From Candidatus Bathyarchaeota archaeon (GTDB lineage: Archaea > Thermoproteota > Bathyarchaeia > Bathyarchaeales > DTEX01), in assembly GCA_003601695.1 (NCBI GenBank), contig PIYH01000006.1, positions 1 through 24,098 of the forward strand: a stretch of DNA of 24,098 nucleotides, in the 5' to 3' direction. The position numbers and the translations under genes were made by a program. Under the pieces are notes generated by a model, which saw only the letters and a list, made by a program, of their open reading frames with translations, was not told the DNA's origin and made no database searches. Of this stretch, positions 1 to 7,662 are shown piece after piece (the stretch's first letter is position 1; every line of letters starts with the position of its first letter).

Positions 1-1978
1 TACTTTTAAGATCGGATATAGGCCCTAACATCTTTATGATATCTGTTAGAGCCTTCTTAACCTCTGGGGCTGCAGGAGGAGTATAGCTAGCTGCGCCTTC
101 CGCGATAAGTCTCTCAGCATTGTCTACTGGAATCCTTACAAATTCTCCTTCCTTAAACGGTCCATAGCTTTTTCCATCAGCGCCGATGAAGGCAGAGATA
201 TCCTTAATAACCCATACATGGGTGTATTCTACCGCAGGCGGCGGAGCTGTAACACTTCTAATCATCTGCAGTATTATGAGGAGCTCAGGATCACCGTTAA
301 CGTTTACACGTGGACCTGGATTGTCTTCGTTAGGCCATCCGACCCAATACTTGGTCTGATAGGAGACGGGATTATCCCAAGCCCATACTGGTAACATAGG
401 AAGATCTCTGGCTAAGATCTTCTGAAGCTCGCCATACAGCCCTTTAAGTTCATCTTTAACAGTTGGGTCAAATGGATCCCAGTATTTAGCTATCTCATCT
501 ATTATCGGCCATACCTCTGTGTTGTTATAACGTGAGGATTTACCCGTAATCATAGGATACTGCGGCGTTCTAGAATCTAGGATATTTCTGTAGAAGTCCC
601 ATACCCCCGTCGCAGCCCAAGCGCTACCCTGCCAGTTGGTTATATCAAAGTCTCCCCCTCTGATAAGCTCCTTCCAGCTAGCTACATCCGGGTACACCGT
701 TTCAACCTTAATACCTATGTCTTTGAGGTAGGAGGCGAGCATCTCTAACGCAATCATCCAGTCAGTCCAGCCCTCGGGAACACTAGCTTTAAAGATGAGC
801 GGCGTGCCGTCAGGCATCTCTCTTATTCCATCCCCGTCTCTATCGATTATATCTGCCTCATTAAGTAGTTTTTTAGCATACTCAGGATCATACTTAAGAT
901 CCAGCATGGCGATAGCTTCATCGCTCCTCAGGAAGGCGAGTGGACTCTCCGGCTTTATACAGGTTATATCTACAGTGGTAGCATACATAGAGAATGCTCT
1001 CTCAGCTATGGTTGTACGGTCTAACGCGAATGCTATAGCCCTCCTAACAGTGGTGTCATTTATCGGATAACGCTTAAGATTGAATACATATCCGCCAGTT
1101 CTCTTAGGCGTAGGTCCTAAGAAAGGTGGCGACTTAAACCATGTAACTATACCTTCATCGAAATGCTCCCATACCCTTGGATAGAAGCATTGAGAAGCAT
1201 CCATGTCGCCTGCTATTAACAACCTCGCACATTCTTCGTTACAAGTAACTCTTAGGCTGATAAGCCATTTAGGCTCAGGTAGTTTACCTAGATACGGATT
1301 CTCCGTGGAAGGGGAAACATCTTTACCCCACCAGTCATCGTATCTCTCTGATATGATCTTAGTGTCATCGTGGTAGATTACCTTGTAGGGACCGGAGCCT
1401 ACAGGATAAATATTCTTGAACTCTGTGATATCTTCGTATTCTTCTTCGATTTTTTCCCATATGTGTTTAGGTAGGACCATGCAGTGGAGTAGGCTCTTCA
1501 GCGCTAGTTTAGCTGGATTCTCCTGTTTGAGATGAAATCTAAGCGTATAATCATCGACTAACTCTATTGAATCCACATAAACCCATATAACTCTGGGTTC
1601 AGCTAAGGCTATTCCCGGATATTTTTTACCGAGCTCGAACGTATACTTAACGTCTTCAGCTGTGAGAGGTTCACCGTCCTGCCAGTGAGCTTCTTTTCTA
1701 ATCTTGACTTCAAGAGTCAATTCATCTATCCATTCGGAGCTCTCGGCTATCCAAGGTATCAGTTTGAGATTCACATCGTCAAATAAGAATAGCCATTCAT
1801 AGGTATGGTGTAACGCCTGTCCTGCTCCGGGAGCTAAAGGATTGAAATGAGTAGGCACAGGCCACGCATTATGAATTACGGTTTCTTCTCTTTTAACTGC
1901 TGGAGGCTGAGCAACAACGGGAGATGGTAGCGCCAAGGATACCAGTATCGCCAGTAATAACAATGCTAATCTTTTCAT
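1..1978 (-). CDS. ABC transporter substrate-binding protein, family 5 (peptide/sugar type), 3' end outside window
   Basis: The minus-strand frame is open from the ATG at 1978 to the left edge, so about 659 residues are visible and the C-terminus is missing. The protein starts with MKRLALLLLA and a hydrophobic run ending near VVAQ (residues 1-24), a secretion signal with no lipobox Cys. The mature part has the SBP_bac_5 pattern: HNAWPVPTHFNPLAPG near the start, then HWQDGEPLTAEDVKYTFEL, the usual 'W.DG.p.ta.DV.ft' signature. Family members bind oligopeptides or, in many archaea, oligosaccharides outside the cell and deliver them to an ABC permease. The last visible residues (PPAAPEVKKALTDIIKMLG) look like the linker and helix that often precede a C-terminal membrane anchor in archaeal binding proteins, but that anchor would lie outside the window. 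The substrate cannot be read from sequence. The permease and ATPase genes are not here; they may lie to the left. Confidence 0.9.
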   Translation of the reverse strand, partial: MKRLALLLLAILVSLALPSPVVAQPPAVKREETVIHNAWPVPTHFNPLAPGAGQALHHTYEWLFLFDDVNLKLIPWIAESSEWIDELTLEVKIRKEAHWQDGEPLTAEDVKYTFELGKKYPGIALAEPRVIWVYVDSIELVDDYTLRFHLKQENPAKLALKSLLHCMVLPKHIWEKIEEEYEDITEFKNIYPVGSGPYKVIYHDDTKIISERYDDWWGKDVSPSTENPYLGKLPEPKWLISLRVTCNEECARLLIAGDMDASQCFYPRVWEHFDEGIVTWFKSPPFLGPTPKRTGGYVFNLKRYPINDTTVRRAIAFALDRTTIAERAFSMYATTVDITCIKPESPLAFLRSDEAIAMLDLKYDPEYAKKLLNEADIIDRDGDGIREMPDGTPLIFKASVPEGWTDWMIALEMLASYLKDIGIKVETVYPDVASWKELIRGGDFDITNWQGSAWAATGVWDFYRNILDSRTPQYPMITGKSSRYNNTEVWPIIDEIAKYWDPFDPTVKDELKGLYGELQKILARDLPMLPVWAWDNPVSYQTKYWVGWPNEDNPGPRVNVNGDPELLIILQMIRSVTAPPPAVEYTHVWVIKDISAFIGADGKSYGPFKEGEFVRIPVDNAERLIAEGAASYTPPAAPEVKKALTDIIKMLGPISDLKS

Positions 1979-2014
1979 TTTTTATTACAACCCCAAAAAA
2001 TATTATAATATACG

Positions 2015-2025
2015 TACTTAAATTT
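2015..2025 (-). promoter_or_regulatory. TATA-like box for the binding-protein gene
   Basis: Read on the minus strand this is AATTTAAGTA, about 37-47 bases before the ATG at 1978. That would put the transcription start some 10-20 bases ahead of the gene. This is a pattern match only; the surrounding DNA is very AT-rich, so other positions are possible. Confidence 0.35.
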
Positions 2026-2169
2026 TTATCGATGCTGATTTTATTGTTTTCTGGCCTCAGTATCTGAAGAATAAGGAAATAAATAATTAACATTATGACC
2101 TTCTCAGATGATATTTTTATGCCTATTAGATCTACCAGTTAGTTTCCGCTTTTTTCTTCAGATAACTTT

Positions 2170-2301
2170 TCACATATCTTTCGATTCATGATTACTGTCT
2201 GACGAATTCCTCCATAGCTCTTCTCGTTTCTCTAGCAGAATTCTTGAGTCGCAGTAATGAAGCGTGTAGTGGAAGGGCTTAACATTCACTATTCTGGCCA
2301 T
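2170..2301 (-). CDS. Candidate small protein or truncated gene, 43 residues, unknown
   Basis: The ATG at 2301 follows GGAGG with a five-base spacer, the best Shine-Dalgarno arrangement in this gap. The product begins MARIVNVKPFHYTLHYCDSR and continues ILLEKREELWRN before a TGA at 2170. The first 30 residues read like the start of a normal protein and the tail (SSDSNHESKDM) does not, so this may be a gene cut short by a frameshift. I do not recognise the family. Another frame across the same bases also looks partly protein-like (ending RRAMEEFVRQ), which weakens the case. One arm of the inverted repeat lies in codons 5-8 and the other upstream of the Shine-Dalgarno sequence. Confidence 0.3.
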   Translation of the reverse strand: MARIVNVKPFHYTLHYCDSRILLEKREELWRNSSDSNHESKDM

Positions 2302-2363
2302 TTTTTCCTCCATATCTGAATATGTCTCTCATGAATGTTAAGTGAAGTTAAATTAGAGGCTTG

Positions 2364-2374
2364 CTTATAAAATA
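2364..2374 (+). promoter_or_regulatory. TATA-like box upstream of the sugar kinase
   Basis: CTTATAAAATA lies 56 bases before the ATG at 2430, which predicts transcription from about 2395-2400 and a leader of some 30 bases. The sequence is nearly symmetric and could also serve the small minus-strand ORF. Confidence 0.4.
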
Positions 2375-2429
2375 GTTTTCGGAGAATACAACAATTAATA
2401 GTTCGATATATAGTGGAAGGGAAAGTTTC

Positions 2430-3443
2430 ATGCTCGTTATGTGCACGGGGATTCTACTAGTTGATTTAATAGCGGCTGATCTTCCTAAAATCTCATCTCC
2501 AGGCGAGATCACGTATGTTCCAAGAGGCATAGAAGTTCACATAGGAGGTCACTGCGCAAATGTGTCTATAGATTTAAGGAAGCTTGGAGTTCGTGAAGGT
2601 GACGTCAGCTCCACTGGAGCTGTTGGAGAAGATATTTTTGGGAATCTTATAGAGAGGCTTCTTAAGGAGAATGAGGTTAAGACTCATCTTCAAAGGGTGT
2701 CTGAAGCTGGAACCTCTAAAGATCTGATACTCGTTGTCTCCGGCGAGGATAGAAGATTTCATGTAGATATAGGGGCGAACCTTTATTTGAACCCAGAGTA
2801 TATCATCGATGTTTTAGAGGAGGAGAAACCGAAAATCTTCTATGCTGGAGGCGTTGGAATAACGAAGAGACTTGACGAGCATCTCTTAAGAGTCCTTCAA
2901 AAAGCAAGAGATATAGGTTGCATAACATTCATAGATCCCGTGAGACCATACCTGCATGGATGGAGATTCATAAAGGAATCCATGAAATGGATCAATATCT
3001 TTCATTGTAACGCGGATGAATCGCTGGAGCTGACAGGTAGAAGAGACCCGCGTGAAGCTGCTGTTACATTGAGGGAGAAGGGGGCAGACATTGTTGTCGT
3101 GAGTCTCGGAGAAGAAGGCTTAGTCGCGGCTTCGAAAGAGGCAATCTTTGAGATGTCGGCTTTTAAGGTTCCAGTTGTGGATCCAACGGGAGCTGGAGAC
3201 GCTTTGTCCGCGGGGATCATTTATGGGATCCTCAAAGTCACGGATCGGAAGAAACTAGAGGTCTCATCAATATCTGAAGAAGATCTAATTACAGTCTTGA
3301 TGGAGGGGGAAGCCGCTGGCGCCTCCTGCGTCACCGGTATTGGAACAACAACAGCCGTAACTATGGAGAATGTATCACGCATTCTTAAAGAGCAGGGAGA
3401 GCATCTTAGATCTAAAGGTTTGAAGATTAGATCTCTAAGATAG
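2430..3443 (+). CDS. PfkB-family carbohydrate (ribokinase-like) kinase
   Basis: This is a 337-residue ATP-dependent sugar or nucleoside kinase of the ribokinase/PfkB fold, acting in the cytoplasm. The N-terminal glycine motif is GGHCANVSIDLRKLG (residues 39-53). The NxxE metal and phosphate motif is NADE (194-197). The C-terminal signature DPTGAGDALSAG (251-262) carries the anion hole and the catalytic base Asp257. The length is typical. Members phosphorylate ribose, fructose, ketodeoxygluconate, nucleosides and others, and the substrate cannot be assigned here. The next plus-strand gene, trm5, begins 43 bases on, so the two may share a transcript although their jobs differ. A second ATG at 2439 is a possible alternative start. 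An AAGGGA run eight bases before the first ATG supports 2430. Confidence 0.9.
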   Translation: MLVMCTGILLVDLIAADLPKISSPGEITYVPRGIEVHIGGHCANVSIDLRKLGVREGDVSSTGAVGEDIFGNLIERLLKENEVKTHLQRVSEAGTSKDLILVVSGEDRRFHVDIGANLYLNPEYIIDVLEEEKPKIFYAGGVGITKRLDEHLLRVLQKARDIGCITFIDPVRPYLHGWRFIKESMKWINIFHCNADESLELTGRRDPREAAVTLREKGADIVVVSLGEEGLVAASKEAIFEMSAFKVPVVDPTGAGDALSAGIIYGILKVTDRKKLEVSSISEEDLITVLMEGEAAGASCVTGIGTTTAVTMENVSRILKEQGEHLRSKGLKIRSLR

Positions 3444-3486
3444 CGTATCCCAAGACCCAGATATTCTTCTAAAAGGCGACTTTGAC

Positions 3487-4569
3487 ATGTGTGTTCCATC
3501 CATAGAAGAAGCCTATTCATTAAGGGTTCCCAAAAGAGATGGAGAGAAGGCAATTAAGCTAGTCTCTAAGATGGGCTTATTCAATAAGGAGCTAAAGATA
3601 GAATCTAAAGGAGAGTATCTGCATATCCCGCTGATTTGGAAGCCGTTACCCGATGAGATCGAGGAAATACGCAGGATACTTAAATACTTTAGGATCTATG
3701 TGAGAAATTTCCAGAGGCGGCGAAAAGCGCCGCGGAGAGCTTTCGAAGTTGCTGCTGAGAAGCTACCTCCTCATCTGCTTGCAAGTTTCCCACGATCGAT
3801 GGACATAATCGGGGAGGTAGCTGTGGTTGAGATTCCTTCGGAGCTAGAGAAATATAAACGAGTAGTTGGAGAGTCCATACTCGAGTCGCATAAGCGTGTA
3901 CATACTGTTCTCGCGAAGGCAAGCGCAGTCTCCGGAGTTAAGAGGCTAAGGGAATATGAGATCATAGCTGGCTTAGGAGAGACTGAGACTGTACATCGTG
4001 AACACGGCTGTGTATACCACCTCGACGTTAGGAAGGTCTATTTCTCACCTCGCCTCTCCTACGAGCATAAAAGGATCGCCTCTCAAGTTAGGGAGGGTGA
4101 AACTGTTATTGATATGTTCGCCGGAATCGGATCCTTCTCAATCTTAATCGCGAAGATGCATAATAGAGTGAAGATCTATGCAATAGACATCAACCCAGAT
4201 GCCGTCAAGTATCTAAAAAGAAATATTGTTGCAAATGGAGTTTTGGATAAAGTTACTCCTCTCCTCGGAGATGCCGGAGAGATTATCAGAAGAAGCCTCA
4301 GAGAAACAGCGGATCGTATCATAATGAATCTTCCCGAGAAGGCATTGGAATATGTTAAAGTGGCATGCGAAGCAATCCGACCGGAGGGCGGGATCATACA
4401 CTTCTATAGTTTTAATGGTGGGCAGGATCCGATTGATGAGGCTGAAGAAATGTTAAGGAGAGCGATAGCCGAGGCTGGGCGTAGATTGAGCCATGTGCTC
4501 TCAGCTAGGAGAGTACGTGAGGTTGCCCCTGGGAGATGGCAAGTTGTTGTTGATGCATCTGTTGATTAA
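3487..4569 (+). CDS. trm5: tRNA (guanine37-N1)-methyltransferase Trm5
   Basis: This 360-residue protein methylates N1 of G37 next to the tRNA anticodon, using S-adenosylmethionine, and so prevents +1 frameshifting; in archaea it also starts wyosine synthesis. The N-terminus (residues about 11-50, with RVPKRDGEKAIKLVSKMGL) resembles the D1 tRNA-elbow-binding domain of full-length Trm5, so this looks like the Trm5b type. The substrate stretch LDVRKVYFSPRLSYEHKRIA covers 179-198. The SAM-binding motif I is DMFAGIGSFSI (209-219), and NLPEKALEYV (281-290) contains the NLP motif expected of Trm5. The homologue Taw2 acts later in wyosine synthesis and is the main alternative, but the D1-like domain and the NLP motif favour Trm5. 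The stop overlaps the convergent DUF371 gene by four bases. Confidence 0.88.
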   Translation: MCVPSIEEAYSLRVPKRDGEKAIKLVSKMGLFNKELKIESKGEYLHIPLIWKPLPDEIEEIRRILKYFRIYVRNFQRRRKAPRRAFEVAAEKLPPHLLASFPRSMDIIGEVAVVEIPSELEKYKRVVGESILESHKRVHTVLAKASAVSGVKRLREYEIIAGLGETETVHREHGCVYHLDVRKVYFSPRLSYEHKRIASQVREGETVIDMFAGIGSFSILIAKMHNRVKIYAIDINPDAVKYLKRNIVANGVLDKVTPLLGDAGEIIRRSLRETADRIIMNLPEKALEYVKVACEAIRPEGGIIHFYSFNGGQDPIDEAEEMLRRAIAEAGRRLSHVLSARRVREVAPGRWQVVVDASVD

Positions 4570-5015
4570 TCTGTAGTCTTCACGGTTATAGTGATCTTCA
4601 CCGTACTGTTTGGGTCTCTGAGCTTCTCGACAAGTTTACGTGATAAATCCTTGGCGGCCTTATCCGCCTTCACCGCCAACGTTCGGCTACAGATATAGCT
4701 ACTTCTTCTGATAACGATGTCCTTTGGATGCGTAAATGTTAGTCTCGGATCGCCTTCGGCTTTGACTTCTTCTCTTTCACCGTTAGCCTCGATCTTTATA
4801 GTTATCTTAGCTCCACGTTTAGCGGCGAGCTCCTTGAATTTTCGGCTTAGATCAGCAGCGGACTTATCTGCCTTCACCGCTATTATGCAGTCTCCCTTCG
4901 GAGTTAGCTTTTCATCTTTTGTGGCTTCAAAGGTTGTCTCATGAGTGGCTCGTATATTCTTGTGTCCATGTGCAATTATTACCTCAGTCTCCTCGTTGAG
5001 GGTGAAGATTCTCAC
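4566..5015 (-). CDS. DUF371 family protein, internally duplicated
   Basis: This 149-residue protein matches the archaeal DUF371 family: GHKNIRATHETTFE near residue 17, LTPKGDCIIAVKADKSAADL in the middle, and FTHPKDIVIRRSSY then ADKAAKDLSRKL in the second half. The function is unknown. The two halves repeat each other: AVKADKSAADLSRKF and AVKADKAAKDLSRKL, each followed by a strand ending KITIKI or KITITV. A 23-base stretch of the gene is also repeated with two mismatches (4654-4676 and 4858-4880). The start is GTG at 5015, five bases after GGAG; the ATG at 5030 is followed directly by a stop and cannot be used. The gene is divergent from the phosphomutase and convergent with trm5, overlapping its stop. 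Confidence 0.85.
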   Translation of the reverse strand: MRIFTLNEETEVIIAHGHKNIRATHETTFEATKDEKLTPKGDCIIAVKADKSAADLSRKFKELAAKRGAKITIKIEANGEREEVKAEGDPRLTFTHPKDIVIRRSSYICSRTLAVKADKAAKDLSRKLVEKLRDPNSTVKITITVKTTD

Positions 5016-5044
5016 CTCAGCTCCTCACATGGTCTTTGCAAACA

Positions 5045-5055
5045 TATATAAAAAA
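5045..5055 (+). promoter_or_regulatory. TATA-like box in the DUF371/phosphomutase divergent region
   Basis: TATATAAAAAA lies 42-52 bases before the phosphomutase ATG at 5097 and about 30 bases before the DUF371 GTG on the other strand. It is the only strong TATA match in the 81-base divergent spacer, apart from a weaker TTTTTATAG near 5070. Confidence 0.45.
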
Positions 5056-5096
5056 GAGGAATGTATGAGTTTTTATAGTTCACTTGGTATCTGATC

Positions 5097-6503
5097 ATGT
5101 TTGGGCTTAAAGATGTGCGACAACCTAGGGAGAGAAACGCTTTGATATCTAAGGAAATATTCCGAGCCTATGATATACGTGGAATTTATGGAAGGAATTT
5201 GACCGAGGAAGTCGCTGAGAGGATAGGGAGAGCCTTAGCATCTTACCTAGACGGTGAAGGAAAGGACGTGGTTGTGGGGAGAGATGTTCGCCGCGGCGGC
5301 GAATCATTAGCTCGAGCCCTGATCGAGGGAATGCTCTCCGGAGGACTGAATGTTGAAGATGTAGGCTTAGCTACAACGCCTCTGATCTACTTCGCCTCCA
5401 TGCATTATGGCAAAACAGGAGGAGTCATGGTTACGGCTTCACATAACCCTCCTGAATGGAATGGATTCAAGATATGGCTGAAGACTGGCTTCTTAGGCAT
5501 GGGCACGGGTTTGGAGAAGTTGAGAGACATAGCTCTTCGAGGAGTATTCAAACCTGCACCTCGTGGAAGTCTCAGAAGAAATCTAGATGCAATCAAGGAT
5601 TATGAAAGATTCATCCTAGATAAAGTGAATATTGAAAAGAGTTTCTCAATAATAGTTGATTCTGGTAATGGTTCATGCTCTATCTTCACGCCTGATATCT
5701 TCGAGAAGGCTGGATTAAATGTCACAGCGATAAATGCGGAGCCGGATGGCTCCTTCCCAGCTCATCTGCCTGAGCCTTCGGAAGAGACCTTGACGGAGGT
5801 CAGGAAGCTCGTTATCGAGAAGAAGGCGGATTTCGGAGTTGGTTTCGACGGAGATGGAGACAGGGTTGTCTTCGTTGATGATAAGGGGCGGGTTGTACCC
5901 GAAACCATCATAATTTCGATATTGGCTGAGGAGTACCTCAAAAGGGATAAGGGAGCAGCTATCGTTTATGAGGTCAGCTGTTCAATGTTGATCGAGGAGG
6001 TTATTAGGGCTCACGGCGGAAGACCAGTAGTAAGCCGCACTGGACATCCATACATAATAGATAAGATGCTTAGAGAAAACGCGGTCTTCGGAGGGGAGAC
6101 GAGTGGACACTTCTACTTTAAGGATCTCTACGGATTCGATGACGCTCTCTACGCAAGCCTAAAAATGGCAGAGATCCTCTCAAAGAGAGATGAGAGGCTC
6201 TCAGAGATAGTTGACTCCACACCTATCTATCCAAGAATACCTGGGAAAAAGTATGACTGCCCAGACGATGTTAAGTTTAGAGTCGTTAAGGAGCTAACGA
6301 GAGAGTTTAAGAGATCCAGATACAGAATTGCAACGATTGATGGTGTTAAAGTGATTGAGGATAACGGATGGTTCCTCATAAGAGCTTCGAATACCCAACC
6401 GCTCATTCGACTGACGATTGAAGCTAGGGATGAAGAGACCCTTAATAATATGCTGTTATTTGCTGAGAGGAAGATTCTCGAGAAGATAAAAGAGATTACA
6501 TGA
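5097..6503 (+). CDS. Phosphohexomutase (phosphomannomutase/phosphoglucomutase family)
   Basis: This 468-residue alpha-D-phosphohexomutase interconverts 1- and 6-phosphates of hexoses for sugar nucleotide and glycan synthesis. All four family signatures are present: the phosphoserine loop TASHNPPEWNGFK (Ser115), the magnesium loop DGDGDR (251-256), the sugar-specificity loop GGETSGH (332-338) and the phosphate-binding loop RASNTQP (429-435). The specificity loop GETSGH occurs in phosphomanno/phosphoglucomutases, whereas phosphoglucosamine mutases often differ there; exact specificity remains open. The domain proper begins at ISKEIFRAYDIRGIYG (residue 17), so the first 16 residues are an extension or the true start is further in. 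The stop lies two bases from the convergent pelA stop. Confidence 0.9.
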   Translation: MFGLKDVRQPRERNALISKEIFRAYDIRGIYGRNLTEEVAERIGRALASYLDGEGKDVVVGRDVRRGGESLARALIEGMLSGGLNVEDVGLATTPLIYFASMHYGKTGGVMVTASHNPPEWNGFKIWLKTGFLGMGTGLEKLRDIALRGVFKPAPRGSLRRNLDAIKDYERFILDKVNIEKSFSIIVDSGNGSCSIFTPDIFEKAGLNVTAINAEPDGSFPAHLPEPSEETLTEVRKLVIEKKADFGVGFDGDGDRVVFVDDKGRVVPETIIISILAEEYLKRDKGAAIVYEVSCSMLIEEVIRAHGGRPVVSRTGHPYIIDKMLRENAVFGGETSGHFYFKDLYGFDDALYASLKMAEILSKRDERLSEIVDSTPIYPRIPGKKYDCPDDVKFRVVKELTREFKRSRYRIATIDGVKVIEDNGWFLIRASNTQPLIRLTIEARDEETLNNMLLFAERKILEKIKEIT

Positions 6504-6505
6504 AG

Positions 6506-7579
6506 TTACTTTACTGGAAAACGCAGTAGGGCGGCTACTCCTCCAAGCGAGCTGAGCTTATCTCCGGCTTCATGCTCGGTGCTTACCATTATAACCTCGC
6601 CGCCTTTCTCCTCAACTTTCCTCATTAAATCCTCTAAAGCTCTTCTCTTCTCATCTGGTGCTTCGCGTAGACATGAATCTGTCAGCAGAAGCTTCTCAAC
6701 GGCTCCAAACACGCAAGCTCTCTGAACATTCTCCACGCCGTAGGCTACATCTCTCCTGTCTTTTCCTAAACGTCTAAGAATCTCCTCAACAGACTCTATC
6801 TCCCTCATCATACGCATATGCTTCAAAGCCTTGCCTAGGATGCCTGATCGAAGAGCCTCGTAGATCCCGGCTCTCCCTGTATTATTAACACTCTTCACAT
6901 CTATAACTCTCCTCTTAAGTTCCGGTTTCTTCTCCAAATACTTCATGAAGTAATCCTTTATGTATCCAAGTCCCAAGATCACTATAGGCGTTTCTTCCCC
7001 GGACCAGTTTTCCTCCATGGTATTAGTCGCGGACTTAAAGAGTTCCTGAAGTATTCGTCTTCTATCATCAGCTCTACTCTTCCCGGGAAGCGTGATGTGC
7101 TCTTCAGCTCTTATCTCAACCCCGAAGCCTCTGAGAATCCCTATACAGTAGCCTTCATCATCTATGGCGACTATGATCACAGGAGGCACTTTATGGACAG
7201 ATGCACGCCTCAGCCGATTCAAGTGATGCTTCATCCATCTTTCCTTTATAATTTTCAATGGTCTGTTCAGTGATACATTGATCGTATGATGCGATCCCGC
7301 TCCAACCTCCTCCGGAGCATCGCAGATTATCCCGTGAATCCTTAAACGATTCATGCTGTTATCCCATGTGACATTCTTGACTATTATGCCCAGCGTCACG
7401 GAGACTCTCTTGCCTTTCTCAGGCCGATCGTATCTTTCGCCCATTCTAATTTCACGGCTTGTTCTGGCGTAAACTTTGTCTCCTTTCTCAACTATATTAT
7501 AGAGTATCCAAAGGTCATCTAGAACTTCCGGCATCACCGTGACGACGCCATGCTTAACATCGCTGCGTAGAATCTTCAT
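6506..7579 (-). CDS. pelA: mRNA surveillance protein Pelota (aPelota/Dom34)
   Basis: This 357-residue eRF1 homologue binds stalled ribosomes with aEF1A or ABCE1 and drives subunit recycling and no-go rescue. The N-terminal Sm-like domain is clear (MKILRSDVKHGVVTVMPEVLDDLWILYNIVEKGD, residues 1-34, then a KVYARTSREIRMGERYDRP stretch). The central domain follows (VPPVIIVAIDDEGYCIGILRG). The C-terminal domain contains AYGVENVQRACVFGAVEKLL and ends with HEAGDKLSSLGGVAALLRF. The GGQ peptide-release motif of eRF1 is absent, as expected for Pelota. It is the last gene of the minus-strand nadK-nob1 operon. Its ATG overlaps the TGA of a tiny upstream ORF (GAATGAAG), suggesting translational coupling; there is no good Shine-Dalgarno sequence directly in front. 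Confidence 0.93.
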   Translation of the reverse strand: MKILRSDVKHGVVTVMPEVLDDLWILYNIVEKGDKVYARTSREIRMGERYDRPEKGKRVSVTLGIIVKNVTWDNSMNRLRIHGIICDAPEEVGAGSHHTINVSLNRPLKIIKERWMKHHLNRLRRASVHKVPPVIIVAIDDEGYCIGILRGFGVEIRAEEHITLPGKSRADDRRRILQELFKSATNTMEENWSGEETPIVILGLGYIKDYFMKYLEKKPELKRRVIDVKSVNNTGRAGIYEALRSGILGKALKHMRMMREIESVEEILRRLGKDRRDVAYGVENVQRACVFGAVEKLLLTDSCLREAPDEKRRALEDLMRKVEEKGGEVIMVSTEHEAGDKLSSLGGVAALLRFPVK

Positions 7580-7662
7580 TCAAACCGTACATCCCTAAAT
7601 GTTTCCTCATAAAGATGAGGAGACGAATCTGTTAAAAGTATCGAAAAACTTATAGCAGTCAT
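7576..7662 (-). CDS. Candidate tiny ORF (28 residues) coupled to pelA
   Basis: The frame starts at ATG 7662 just after AAGGAGG and ends with TGA overlapping the pelA ATG in an ATGA junction. The product reads MTAISFSILLTDSSPHLYEE and then TFRDVRFE. Its own ATG overlaps the TGA of the preceding 36-residue ORF in the same way. It may be a real small protein, a leader peptide controlling pelA translation, or chance. The short spacing between AGGAGG and ATG (two bases) and an internal hairpin (TCCTCAT/ATGAGGA) are points to weigh. No family is recognised. Confidence 0.3.
   Translation of the reverse strand: MTAISFSILLTDSSPHLYEETFRDVRFE
7604..7621 (-). other. Small stem-loop in the pelA leader
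   Basis: TCCTCAT at 7604-7610 and ATGAGGA at 7615-7621 form a perfect seven-base stem with a four-base loop, 25 bases or more ahead of the pelA ATG. In a transcript it could act in translation control or be part of the small ORF only. No U tract follows it, so it is not an obvious terminator. Confidence 0.4.

Larger units (their letters stand above)
1979..2429. other. AT-rich intergenic region between divergent genes
   Basis: This 451-base gap separates the leftward binding-protein gene from the rightward sugar kinase. It holds TATA-like sequences for both neighbours. It also holds a candidate 43-residue minus-strand ORF (2170-2301) with a good Shine-Dalgarno sequence, and a perfect 11-base inverted repeat (2278-2288 with 2332-2342). 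I see no tRNA or other known RNA gene. Confidence 0.6.

Noticed and set aside
795..1070. 91-codon plus-strand ORF in the first kilobase
   Set aside because: It is antisense to the continuous binding-protein frame and has no family features.
2192..2278. Open frame ending RLKNSARETRRAMEEFVRQ on the minus strand
   Set aside because: It has no start codon and overlaps the better-supported 43-codon ORF in another frame; at most one of them is real.
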